A stretch of DNA of 64,000 bases, from positions 253,001 through 317,000 of the forward strand of contig NC_089724.1 in assembly GCF_035083965.1 (NCBI RefSeq), read 5' to 3'. The notes beneath the pieces were generated by a model. It saw nothing but the letters and a program-made list of their open reading frames with translations. It was not told where the DNA came from and made no database searches. The stretch is from Branchiostoma lanceolatum (taxonomy: Eukaryota > Chordata > Leptocardii > Amphioxiformes > Branchiostomatidae). Each line of letters starts with the position of its first letter. Position 1 is the first letter of the stretch. The position numbers were made by a program, and so were the translations under genes. Shown piece after piece: positions 45,601-56,100 of this stretch.

Positions 45601-48006
45601 GTCCCCCGTCCTGGCCCCCCCTGGTATACAGTAGTTCAGCTGATTAAGAATGAGAAAGCCTTACTTGTCCCCCGTCCTGGCCCCCCCCCCCCCTGGTATG
45701 CAGTAGTTCAGCTGATTAAGAATAAGAAAGCCTTACTTGTCTCCCGTCCTGGCCCCCCCTGGTATGCAGTAGTTCAGCTGATTAAGAATGAGAAAGCCTT
45801 GCTTGTCCCCCGTCCTGGCCCCCCCTGGTATACAGTAGTTCAGCTGATTAAGAATGAGAAAGCCTTACATGTGTCCCCCGTCCTGGCCCCCCCCCCCCCT
45901 GGTATGCAGTAGTTCAGCTGATTAAGAATAAGAAAGCCTTACTTGTCCCCCGTCCTGCCCCCCCTGGTATGCAGTAGTTCAGCTGATTAAGAATGAGAAA
46001 GCCTTACTTGTCCCCCGTCCTGGCCCCCCCTGGTATGCAGTAGTTCAGCTGATTAAGAATAAGAAAGCCTTACTTGTCCCCCGTCCTGGCCCCCCCTGGT
46101 ATACAGTAGTTCAGCTGATTAAGAATGAGAAAGCCTTACTTGTCTCCCATCCTGCCCCCCCCCCCCCCCCTGGTATACAGTAGTTCAGCTGATTAAGAAT
46201 AAGAAAGCCTTACTTGTCCCCCGTCCTGCCCCCCCTGGTATGCAGTAGTTCAGCTGATTAAGAATGAGAAAGCCTTACTTGTCTCCCATCCTGCCCCCCC
46301 CCTGGTATGCAGTAGTTCAGCTGATTAAGAATGAGAAAGCCTTACTTGTCCCCCGTCCTGGCCCCCCCTGGTATGCAGTAGTTCAGCTGATTAAGAATGA
46401 GAAAGCCTTACTTGTCCCCCGTCCTGGCCCCCCCCCCCTGGTATGCAGTAGTTCAGCTGATTAAGAATGAGAAAGCCTTACTTGTCCCCCGTCCTGGCCC
46501 CCCTGGTATGCAGTAGTTCAGCTGATTAAGAATAAGAAAGCCTTACTTGTCCCCCGTCCTGGCCCCCCCCCCCCCCCTGGTATACAGTAGTTCAGCTGAT
46601 TAAGAATAAGAAAGCCTTACTTGTCTCCCGTCCTGCCCCCCCTGGTATGCAGTAGTTCAGCTGATTAAGAATGAGAAAGCCTTACTTGTCCCCCGTCCTG
46701 GCCCCCCCTGGTATGCAGTAGTTCAGCTGATTAAGAATGAGAAAGCCTTACTTGTCCCCCGTCCTGCCCCCCCTGGTATGCAGTAGTTCAGCTGATTAAG
46801 AATAAGAAAGCCTTACTTGTCCCCCGTCCTGGCCCCCCCCCCCCTGGCATGCAGTAGTTCAGCTGATTAAGAATGAGAAAGCCTTACTTGTCTCCCGTCC
46901 TGCCCCCCCTGGTATGCAGTAGTTCAGCTGATTAAGAATAAGAAAGCCTTACTTGTCCCCCCCCCCCCTGGTATGCAGTAGTTCAGCTGATTAAGAATAA
47001 GAAAGCCTTACTTGTCCCCCGTCCTGGCTCCCCTGGTATACAGTAGTTCAGCTGATTAAGAATAAGAAAGCCTTACTTGTCCCCCGTCCTGCCCCCCCCC
47101 CCTGGTATACAGTAGTTCAGCTGATTAAGAATAAGAAAGCCTTACTTGTCCCCCGTCCTGGCCCCCCCCCCCCTGGCATGCAGTAGTTCAGCTGATTAAG
47201 AATGAGAAAGCCTTACTTGTCTCCCGTCCTGCCCCCCCTGGTATGCAGTAGTTCAGCTGATTAAGAATAAGAAAGCCTTACTTGTCCCCCGTCCTGGCTC
47301 CCCTGGTATACAGTAGTTCAGCTGATTAAGAATAAGAAAGCCTTACTTGTCTCCCGTCCTGCCCCCCCTGGTATGCAGTAGTTCAGCTGATTAAGAATGA
47401 GAAAGCCTTGCTTGTCCCCCGTCCTGGCCCCCCCCCCCCCCCCCCCCCCTGGTATCCAGTAGTTCAGCTGATTAAGAATAAGAAAGCCTTACTTGTCCCC
47501 CGTCCTGGCCCCCCCTGGTACGCAGTAGTTCAGCTGATTAAGAATGAGAAAGCCTTGCTTGTCCCCCGTCCTGGCCCCCCCTGGTATACAGTAGTTCAGC
47601 TGATTAAGAATGAGAAAGCCTTACTTGTCCCCCGTCCTGGCCCCCCCCCCCCCCCTGGTATGCAGTAGTTCAGCTGATTAAGAATAAGAAAGCCTTACTT
47701 GTCCCCCGTCCTGGCCCCCCCTGGTATACAGTAGTTCAGCTGATTAAGAATGAGAAAGCCTTACTTGTCCCCCGTCCTGGCCCCCCCTGGTATACAGTAG
47801 TTCAGCTGATTAAGAATAAGAAAGCCTTACTTGTCCCCCGTCCTGGCCCCCCCTGGTATACAGTAGTTCAGCTGATTAAGAATAAGAAAGCCTTACTTGT
47901 CCCCCGTCCTGGCCCCCCCTGGTATGCAGTAGTTCAGCTGATTAAGAATAAGAAAGCCTTACTTGTCCCCCGTCCTGGCCCCCCCTGGTATGCAGTAGTT
48001 CAGCTC
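42690..48006 (-). repeat. 66-bp minisatellite (about 80 copies) derived from SAMM50 exon 47963-48110 and its donor
   Basis: On the minus strand each unit reads CTGAACTACTG(C/T)ATACC, a G-run, GGACGGGGGACAA, then GTAAGG and TTTCTTATTCTTAATCAG. The first part is the coding end of the adjacent exon (LNYCIP..), GTAAGG is its splice donor, and the last part is acceptor-like. Units at 42800-44570 have constant length, so plus-strand frames stay open. Units at 44570-48000 have G/C runs of 5 to about 20. The open frames (22-residue period) are artefacts. Confidence 0.95.
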
Positions 48007-48110
48007 CAGTCTGGCGACGCGCCCCAGGCGGAACAGAACCCCGACGCCGTACGACCAGCGAACCTCCGACGACATCCGGGACCAGTGGTCGCGATAGTTG
48101 TACACGTCGT
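47963..48110 (-). CDS. SAMM50: SAMM50 exon (strands near the C-terminus)
   Basis: Acceptor gtttacag, donor GACAA|GTAAGG. It encodes HWSRMSSEVRWSYGVGVLFR and then LGRVARLELNYCIPGGARTGD, matching the penultimate strands of Sam50 ('RWSYG.G...RLG..ARLELNYC.P'). The last 41 bases with the donor are the seed of the 66-bp array. If the first donor is skipped, the next codons are AAG TAA, so translation would stop before the beta-signal. Confidence 0.93.
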
Positions 48111-48410
48111 CTGTAAACAAAATCAGGATATACCGATATGGAACATCACTTCGACACGTCTTCTGTAAACAAAATTCAGGATATACCGATAAGGAAGTTA
48201 GATATCCAGGTAGAACATTATTTGAGAATTACTGAGAACTTTGTACACGTCTTCTGTAAACAAAAATCACAATATACTGTTAACGAAGGTTAGATATCCA
48301 GGTAGAAAATCACTTAATAAGATCTCTGAAGAGTCAGACAACATCCGACGACTTCTGTGACCAGTGGTCACGGTAGTTGTACACGTCTTCTGTAAATCCA
48401 CATCAGGAAA
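48111..48410 (-). repeat. Decayed partial copies of the SAMM50 exon start and acceptor
   Basis: The plus-strand motif ACACGTCTTCTGTAAAC recurs at about 48155, 48246 and 48380, like the true exon edge at 48100-48117. The 48340-48395 copy extends into coding sequence (GACCAGTGGTCACGGTAGTT) but is mutated. They are fossils of acceptor-plus-exon tandem duplication. Confidence 0.8.
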
Positions 48411-48654
48411 CATCAACAACAACTTACTGTTAATCTTGACAAAATGTTCAATGTTCAAAGGTTTTTATGGATTCATGAAACCAAATGAATTTACTCTTAT
48501 TAGTCCTTATAGATTACATTGGGAGTTCAAGAAACATGAAAAAATATCTTACTGAAGGTTGTTGATGAAAAGATGAAAAACAACAAAATTTCACATAACA
48601 CTGATTTTTTTCATGGTGGAAATGTTTGTGAAGGTTAGACATCCAGGTAAACAA

Positions 48655-48750
48655 TATATAAAGAGAATTCAAACTCTACAGCTAAATAAAAATGTGGGGA
48701 TTTGTTTCCGTAGAATAAATCAGTTGTAGAGTTTGAATTCTCTTTATATA
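48655..48750. repeat. Perfect 26-bp inverted repeat (hairpin)
   Basis: 48655-48680 and 48725-48750 are exact inverse copies (AGAGAATTCAAACTCTACA core), separated by 44 bases. Probably a young small fold-back element in a SAMM50 intron. Confidence 0.85.
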
Positions 48751-48786
48751 TTCATGGAGGATAAACAATACAGAAAATGTACTGAC

Positions 48787-48933
48787 CTAAGTTGGGCTGG
48801 AAGAGATTTCCGGCCGTGACGAACATGTGAGTCCTGAACAGCTCTCCGAACCCCCCCTTACCCGGCCGGAAGGGCAGGGGGGTGTACAGGTGGAGCCCAG
48901 CCGCCCAGAAACCCTCCCCTCCCATAAAGTCAC
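48787..48933 (-). CDS. SAMM50: SAMM50 exon ([20 protein letters not shown])
   Basis: Acceptor gtgttgcag, donor TTAG|GTCAGT. It encodes [20 protein letters not shown], then [20 protein letters not shown], the most recognisable Sam50 barrel segment. Starts with 2 nt completing Gly; ends in phase 1. Its first half is duplicated 120 bases upstream. Confidence 0.95.
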   Translation of the reverse strand: MTLWEGRVSGRLGSTCTPPCPSGRVRGGSESCSGLTCSSRPEISSSPT

Positions 48934-48967
48934 CTGCAACACAAGCCAACATGTCACCCCCCTGTCT

Positions 48968-49071
48968 GAACCCCCCTTACCATGCCGGAAGGGCAGGGGG
49001 GTGTACAGGTGGAGCCCAGCCGCCCAGAAACCCTCCCCTCCCATAAAGTCACCTGCAACACAAGCGAACAT
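48968..49071 (-). pseudogene. SAMM50: Partial tandem duplicate of the SAMM50 exon 48787-48933
   Basis: Nearly identical to 48848-48952, including the acceptor, but ending inside the exon at a GGTAAGG motif. Reading on from it shifts frame relative to the true exon. Use of this copy would therefore disrupt the protein unless it is spliced out. Confidence 0.9.
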
Positions 49072-49329
49072 GGGAGTCCTTTACATCCTCCCTGCTACAT
49101 TGCTTGGTTGAATAATGTAAATCTACAATTCTACACACTTCTAAAACTAGTAGAAGATGTTACAATGTAGTAAACCACAAAATGCATAAAATTCATATCA
49201 CAGTCATAAGATTAAGTAATTCTATATTCAAGTCCCCTGTAAAAGACCAATCTGGAGATTGGCACAAAGATGTAGTACAATTCTGTTCTATACTACCTGA
49301 AAATAAAAACGGCACATTTTCTGACGTAC

Positions 49330-49468
49330 CTTCTGACTTGGGGCCGATGCCGTGCATGTCGAACCCCCGCAGCGTGGTGGGACCCCCCAGGAAGAAGCGG
49401 TCGTTGACCCTGGAGGACGTGCCCTTCAGCGGTTTCATGACGCCCCCTCGCAGCGAGCAGGACACGAT
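49330..49468 (-). CDS. SAMM50: SAMM50 exon (FFLGGPTTLRGFDMHGIGP)
   Basis: Acceptor tctccccccgtcag, donor GAAG|GTACGT. It encodes VNDRFFLGGPTTLRGFDMHG and then IGPKSEG. The '(F/Y)LGGP...RGF' motif is the conserved Omp85-family L6-loop region, whose RGF/RGY arginine is needed for barrel insertion in this family. Present and intact. Confidence 0.95.
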
Positions 49469-49910
49469 CTGACGGGGGGAGAAGGTCACAAAGATCAGAA
49501 ATGTATAAATTATAACATAGGATTACTCCATTTTCTGCAATCAGCATGATCTGGAGGGTGAAAAAAATGTACTAAAGACTAGAAAGGCACATTTTGTAAG
49601 CAAATATATAATGTCTACATGTACCCTCTAATTGTCCAGCATAACTAAATAATGCTCTGTTTATTTTTACTCAAACACACACAACCACAAGAAACAGCAA
49701 AAACAATATGTTTCCTTCTGTGCAGGTGAACATGATAAATAAAATTGAAATTGAAATAATCTGCTGCAGGGTTAGTTCATTTTCCACAGTCAATATGATG
49801 AGAACATGGCTTATTTTCTGCACATGTCGATGAAGGTTTGACATACTCAGTAATACTGGAAAAGTTCCTGCAGTTCCTACGCACCCCTCTAGGGGGCAGC
49901 GCTGACTCAC
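49469..49910. other. SAMM50 intron, no feature seen
   Basis: Plain intron with no array at either splice site. Confidence 0.6.
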
Positions 49911-49997
49911 CGTGTCCCAGACCAGCTCCTTGTTGACCTGGAGTTCAACGTCCTCCTTCAGAAACTTCACATCTCCGCCTGCAATACCGGCCAGCTC
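49911..49997 (-). CDS. SAMM50: SAMM50 exon ([12 protein letters not shown])
   Basis: Acceptor ccctgtag, donor ACG|GTGAGT; 29 codons, phase 0. It encodes [20 protein letters not shown] and VNKELVWDT, matching Sam50 'ELAG..GGDV.F.K...Q..K'. Confidence 0.92.
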
Positions 49998-50339
49998 CTA
50001 CAGGGGGCACACATAACTGGTCAGTTGGAGTATTGTCCACACCAAACGATAATGTCAGTTCAACAGAAATTAATGTCACAGACAGATATGATTCCAGCAA
50101 AATTGCCTATTTTTCCCTCCCCTACCTGAACAGGGGGTGGGACACATTCTGCTTTTTTCAGTAAATGATATTTTTCTAAACCTTTTGTGGACAGAACAAA
50201 CTTTAAGGTAATGCTACTGTATGGTCATCCTTGAACCTTGAAACATCATTTCAGTCCTACCCCAGGATTGACTCATACAGCATTCTGCAGAACACCTTTG
50301 AAGATGTAACATATTTGCCAATACAAAATGTTTCCTTAT
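49998..50339. other. SAMM50 intron, no feature seen
   Basis: No exon or named repeat before the 34-bp array. Confidence 0.5.
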
Positions 50340-52240
50340 CAATTTCTGCAAACATTACATATAATACAGAACACACATCACAGAACACACATTACAGAAC
50401 ACGCATTACAGAACACACTCAGCTGGTTGAGTTTGAACACACATTTTAGAACACACATTTTAGAACACACATTACAGAACACACATCACAGAACCCACAT
50501 TACAGAACACATCACAGAACCCACCTGGTTGAGTTTGAACACACATCACAGAACCCACCTGGTTGAGTTTGAACACACATCACAGAACCCACCTGGTTGA
50601 GTTTGAACACACATCACAGAACCCACCTGGTTGAGTTTGAACACACATCACAGAACCCACCTGGTTGAGTTTGAACACACATCACAGAACCCACCTGGTT
50701 GAGTTTGAACACACATCACAGAACCCACCTGGTTGAGTTTGAACACACATCACAGAACCCACCTGGTTGAGTTTGAACACACATCACAGAACCCACCTGG
50801 TTGAACACACATCACAGAACCCACCTGGTTGAGCTTGAACACACATCACAGAACCCACCTGGTTGAGCTTGAACACACATCACAGAACACACATCACAGA
50901 ACACACATTACAGAACACACATCACAGAACACACATTACAGAACACACATCACAGAACTCATGCAAAAGTTCGGCTTTTCGCCGATGACTGCATCTTGCA
51001 GATGAGTGTGAAAGAAAAGACTGACTGTGAAAAACTCCAGAGTGACATAAATGAAATCTGCAGCTGGGAGAAAAAGTGGTTGATGGCATTCAACCCGTCA
51101 AAATGCGAGGTGATGTCAGTCCCGGCTTCCAGAATACCAATAATATTCCCCTATACCCTCCATGATCATCCTCTGGCAAAGGTAAGTTGTACCAAATATC
51201 TTGGCCTTCACATTTCCTCAAACTTGACCTGGGGCAAACACGTCGAAGCAACAACTTCAAAGGCAAACAGAACCTTAGGGATGTTGAGACGCTGCCTGAG
51301 AATCTCCAGCACAGCGGCCAAGGAGAGAGCCTACATGGCTCTTGTAAGACCTGTCCTTGAGTATGGCTGTTGCGTTTGGGATCCCCACACCAGGGAACAG
51401 GTGAGGAGTGTTGAGATGGTTCAGCGAAGAGCAGCCCGATACGTGAGTAATGATTACAGACGCACCAGTTCAGTCACTGCTATGCTGCGTAACTTGGGCT
51501 GGCAAACGCTTGAACTGCGCCGAAAGATTGCCCGCCAAGTCACCCTGTATAAGATCATCCATGGTACTGTTTACGTTCCACACACGACTATGATTGCCCC
51601 GGTGGCTCGATGCTCCCGCCGCACCAATCACTCCCAAACATTGCAGGCCATCGCGTGCAGGAACAACTACTATAGGCTCTCGTTCTTCCCTCGCACCATC
51701 AAAGAGTGGAACGAACTTGAGCCTGGTGTGGCGGAGGCGGGGTCCCTCTCCCAGTTCAAAACCGAACTGGGGAAGACCCTGCTGCATTGAGCCACCCCTA
51801 CACGTCCTTGTATATATGTAAATACATGTATTACTAACTCACTAAATTCACTTGTCCTGTCATTTGCACACACAAATTCAGTTGTTTATGTTCCTTAGTG
51901 CCTCTCCTTTATTTTCCCTTCGTTTTACTTGTTCCGGTCACTTGTGTTGTATCTAACCCATGCGCAACTGCTGATAATCTCAGATATGAGGCTAAGCAGT
52001 AAAGAAGAAGAAGAAGAAGAACCCACCTGGTTGAGTTTGAACACACATTACAGAACACACATTATGGAACACACAGTACAGAACCCACCTGGTTGAGCTT
52101 GAACACACATCACAGAACACACATTACAGAACACACATCACAGAACCCACCTGGTTGAGTTTGAACACACATTACAGAACACACATTATGGAACACACAG
52201 TACAGAACACGCATCACAGAACACGCATCACAGAACCCAC
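50340..52240 (-). repeat. 34-bp minisatellite derived from SAMM50 exon 52241-52312 and its donor
   Basis: On the minus strand each full unit contains TTCAAACTCAACCAG|GTGGGT, identical to the exon end (FKLNQ) and its donor, followed by TCTGTGATGTGTG. Stretches at both ends consist of a shorter period (about 14-15 bases, ACACATCACAGA-type) that is a sub-part of the unit. The array is split by a retrotransposon at 50959-52018. Confidence 0.95.
50959..52018 (+). mobile_element. 5'-truncated non-LTR retrotransposon with GAA-repeat tail
   Basis: The frame begins at VRLFADDC, the RT catalytic FADD box. It continues with LQSDINEICSWEKKWLMAFN, KYLGLHISSNLTWGKHV and RRAARYVSNDY to a stop at 51788-51790. 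These are hallmarks of the jockey/CR1-like RT C-terminus. A 3' UTR and (GAA)n tail end at 52018, directly back in the 34-bp array. All upstream ORF1, endonuclease and finger-domain sequence is missing. It lies antisense to SAMM50. The frame is intact, suggesting a recent insertion. Confidence 0.9.
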
Positions 52241-52312
52241 CTGGTTGAGTTTGAACATGGCCCCTCTCGTCGGCAGGATGGGGTCGTCTCTACTGTCCAC
52301 TACGTAGACGTG
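52241..52312 (-). CDS. SAMM50: SAMM50 exon (DSRDDPILPTRGAMFKLNQ)
   Basis: Acceptor tgttttcag, donor CAG|GTGGGT; 24 codons, phase 0. It encodes HVYVVDSRDDPILPTRGAMF and KLNQ. 'DSRD..ILP.RG' is a conserved Omp85/Sam50 barrel motif. Its last 15 bases and donor seed the 34-bp array. Confidence 0.95.
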
Positions 52313-52343
52313 CTGAAAACACAAAAATAGTCAACATTTCAGG

Positions 52344-52759
52344 CAGGGCTCGAAATTCATCTTTGGGAATAGGTGCACTGGTGCACCCAACTCAAAAAAT
52401 TGGGTGCACAGAAAGAATTTTGGGTGCACCAGATAAAATAAAGTTGAATGTTCTTCAGACCATGATTACAAAGTTTAGAGCTGCTGCCTTTTTTAATTAA
52501 GAACTTCAATCTGTAATTCTAAAGCTAACTTCAAAATTTCAAACAAATAATACATTAAATAAAGTACAGCAAAAAGTTATCATGCTGTTTTGTATACTTA
52601 CATTTCAAGAATATTCTGTATACTAGTGTACAATAGTACCTTGACCCTATAGGCTACAAAAATATATAGGTGCACCAGTGCACCCAGAGTCATAAATTAG
52701 GAGCACAGCTCCAATTTTGGGTGCACTGGGTGCACATGCACCCACTATTTCGAGCCCTG
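52344..52759. mobile_element. MITE with CAGGGCTCGAAAT ends (hAT-like)
   Basis: The ends CAGGGCTCGAAAT and ATTTCGAGCCCTG are inverted. The interior has repeated GGTGCACC..GGTGCACCCA motifs on both sides. TCAGGC is present on both flanks, consistent with a partly merged target duplication. A similar end (CAGGGTTCGAAAT) occurs near 59731. Confidence 0.75.
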
Positions 52760-53100
52760 TCAGGCAAACACAAACAGTTTCAACAGCTCAGGAAAAACAC
52801 AATTCAAACTTGCAGTTTTTCTGATCATGATGTAAAAGAGAGAAAATGTTGAGGATTCAAAGTAAGTGTCTTGACTCAGGAAATAAGTCTTGCAATATGC
52901 AAGACAAGTGAGTGAGAAGCCTATATTCAAACCCAAGACCCTCTGGTCCAGAAGAACGGATACGAACAACTTTCCAGGGCCGCTGCTGTGGCCTGCCCGA
53001 CCAGCCCTGGAGGTCCTCTCTATAACTACACGGGAAACGGAACCATGACTTTGCAGGAGTAAACATGCAGGTTTCATCTCTCTAAGTGTTACGCTGCTGG
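52760..53100. other. SAMM50 intron, no feature seen
   Basis: No exon or named repeat is supported. Confidence 0.5.
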
Positions 53101-53102
53101 AT

Positions 53103-53150
53103 TTACCTTGAGTTAGGATTTGAGGGACTGTACAGCCTGCTCTCGAAGGT
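53103..53150 (-). pseudogene. SAMM50: Decayed copy of the SAMM50 exon 57838-57963 end plus donor
   Basis: On the minus strand: CGAGAGCAGGCTGTACAGTC, then CCTCAAATCCTAACTCAAG|GTAAAT. It resembles the true exon end 4.7 kb away (CGAGAGCAGGCCGGACATTC.., ATCAAG|GTAAAA). It marks the far edge of the 43-bp array. Confidence 0.85.
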
Positions 53151-53199
53151 TATGCCAAACAGCAGTTACTCAAGCAACTGGATATGATTTCGGAAATGG

Positions 53200-56100
53200 T
53201 CAGACATTTGAGTGAGTTAGAGTTAGGGACAGGTTTTACCTTGAGTGAGGAGGGTAGAGTTAGAGTTAGGGACAGGTTTTACCTTGAGTGAGGAGGGTAG
53301 AGTTAGAGTTAGGAGCAGGCTTTACCTTGAGTGAGGAGGGTAGAGTTAGAGCTAGGCACAGGTTTTACCTTGAGTGAGGAGGGTAGAGTTAGAGTTAGGG
53401 ACAGGTTTTACCTTGAGTGAGGAGGGTAGAGTTAGAGTTAGGAGCAGGCTTTACCTTGAGTGAGGAGGGTAGAGTTAGAGCTAGGCACAGGTTTTACCTT
53501 GAGTGAGGAGGGTAGAGTTAGAGTTAGGGACAGGTTTTACCTTGAGTGAGGAGGGTAGAGTTAGAGTTAGGAGCAGGCTTTACCTTGAGTGAGGAGGGTA
53601 GAGTTAGAGCTAGGCACAGGTTTTACCTTGAGTGAGGAGGGTAGAGTTAGAGTTAGGGACAGGTTTTACCTTGAGTGAGGAGGGTAGAGTTAGAGTTAGG
53701 AGCAGGTTTTACCTTGAGTGAGGAGGGTGGAGTTAGAGTAAGGGACAGGTTTTACCTTGAGTGAGGAGGGTAGAGTTAGAGTTAGGGACAGGTTTTACCT
53801 TGAGTGAGGAGGGTAGAGCTAGAGTAAGGAACAGGTTTTACCTTGAGTGAGGAGGGTAGAGCTAGAGTTAGGGACAGGTTTTACCTTGAGCGAGGAGGGT
53901 AGAGTTAGAGCTAGGCACAGGTTTTACCTTGAGTGAGGAGGGTAGAGCTAGAGTTAGGGACAGGTTTTACCTTGAGTGAGGAGGGTTAGAGTAGGGGTTA
54001 GGGACAGGTTTTACCTTGAGTGAGGAGGGTAGAGCTAGAGTTAGGGACAGGTTTTACCTTGAGTGAGGAGGGTAGAGCTAGAGTTAGGGACAGGTTTTAC
54101 CTTGAGTGAGGAGGGTAGAGTTGAGTTACGGACAGGTTTTACCTTGAGTGAGGAGGGTAGAGTTAGAGACAGGTTTTACCTTGAGTGAGGAGGGTAGAGT
54201 TAGAGCTAGGCACAGGTTTTACCTTGAGTGAGGAGGGTTAGAGTAGGGGTTAGGGACAGGTTTTACCTTGAGTGAGGAGGGTGGAGTTAGAGTTAGGGAC
54301 AGGTTTTACCTTGAGTGAGGAGGGTAGAGTTGAGTTACGGACAGGTTTTACCTTGAGCGAGGAGGGTAGAGTTAGAGCTAGGGACAGGTTTTACCTTGAG
54401 TGAGGAGGGTTAGAGTAGGGGTTAGGGACAGGTTTTACCTTGAGTGAGGAGGGTAGAGCTAGAGTTAGGGACAGGTTTTACCTTGAGTGAGGAGGGTAGA
54501 GTTGAGTTACGGACAGGTTTTACCTTGAGTGAGGAGGGTAGAGTTAGAGTTAGGGACAGGTTTTACCTTGAGTGAGGAGGGTTAGAGTAGGGGTTAGGGA
54601 CAGGTTTTACCTTGAGCGAGGAGGGTAGAGTTAGAGCTAGGGACAGGTTTTACCTTGAGTGAGGAGGGTTAGAGTAGGGGTTAGGGACAGGTTTTACCTT
54701 GAGTGAGGAGGGTAGAGCTAGAGTTAGGGACAGGTTTTACCTTGAGTGAGGAGGGTAGAGTTAGAGTTAGGCACAGGTTTTACCTTGAGTGAAGAGGGTA
54801 GAGTTAGAGTTAGGGACAGGTTTTACCTTGAGTGAGGAGGGTAGAGTTAGAGTTAGGGACAGGTTTTACCTTGAGTGAGGAGGGTGGAGTTAGAGTTAGG
54901 GACAGGTTTTACCTTGAGTGAGGAGGGTGGAGTTAGAGTTAGGGACAGGTTTTACCTTGAGTGAGGAGGGTGGAGTTAGAGTTAGGGACAGGTTTTACCT
55001 TGAGTGAGGAGGGTAGAGTTAGAGTTAGGGACAGGTTTTACCTTGAGTGAGGAGGGTGGAGTTAGAGTTAGGGACAGGTTTTACCTTGAGTGAGGAGGGT
55101 AGAGTTGAGTTACGGACAGGTTTTACCTTGAGTGAGGAGGGTAGAGCTAGAGTTAGGGACAGGTTTTACCTTGAGTGAGGAGGGTAGAGCTAGAGTTAGG
55201 GACAGGTTTTACCTTGAGTGAGGAGGGTAGAGTTAGAGTTACGGACAGGTTTTACCTTGAGCGAGGAGGGTAGAGTTAGAGTTAGGGACAGGTTTTACCT
55301 TGAGTGAGGAGGTTAGAGTAAGGGTTAGGGACAGGTTTTACCTTGAGTGAGGAGGGTAGAGTTAGAGTTAGGGACAGGTTTTACCTTGAGTGAGGAGGGT
55401 AGAGCTAGAGTTAGGGACAGGTTTTACCTTGAGTGAGGAGGGTAGAGCTAGAGTTAGGGACAGGTTTTACCTTGAGTGAGGAGGGTAGAGCTAGAGTTAG
55501 GGACAGGTTTTACCTTGAGTGAGGAGGGTAGAGTTGAGTTACGGACAGGTTTTACCTTGAGTGAGGAGGGTAGAGTTAGAGTTAGGCACAGGTTTTACCT
55601 TGAGTGAGGAGGGTAGAGTTAGAGTTAGGGACAGGTTTTACCTTGAGTGAGGAGGGTAGAGTTAGAGTTAGGCACAGGTTTTACCTTGAGTGAGGAGGGT
55701 AGAGTTAGAGTTAGGGACAGGTTTTACCTTGAGTGAGGAGGGTTAGGGTTAGAGTTAGGGACAGGTTTTACCTTGAGTGAGGAGGGTAGAGTTGAGTTAC
55801 GGACAGGTTTTACCTTGAGTGAGGAGGGTAGAGTTAGAGTTAGGCACAGGTTTTACCTTGAGTGAGGAGGGTAGAGTTAGAGTTAGGGACAGGTTTTACC
55901 TTGAGTGAGGAGGGTAGAGTTAGAGTTAGGGACAGGTTTTACCTTGAGTGAGGAGGGTAGAGCTAGAGTAAGGGACAGGTTTTACCTTGAGTGAGGAGGG
56001 TAGAGCTAGAGTAAGGGACAGGTTTTACCTTGAGTGAGGAGGGTAGAGCTAGAGTTAGGGACAGGTTTTACCTTGAGCGAGGAGGGTTAGAGTGAGTTAG

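Noticed and set aside
42465..47668. Open frames of 60-300 codons repeating KKALLVPRPGPPWYTVVQLI
   Set aside because: They are the antisense strand of the 66-bp SAMM50 exon-donor array. 66 is a multiple of 3, so the frame stays open only where the C-tract length is constant.
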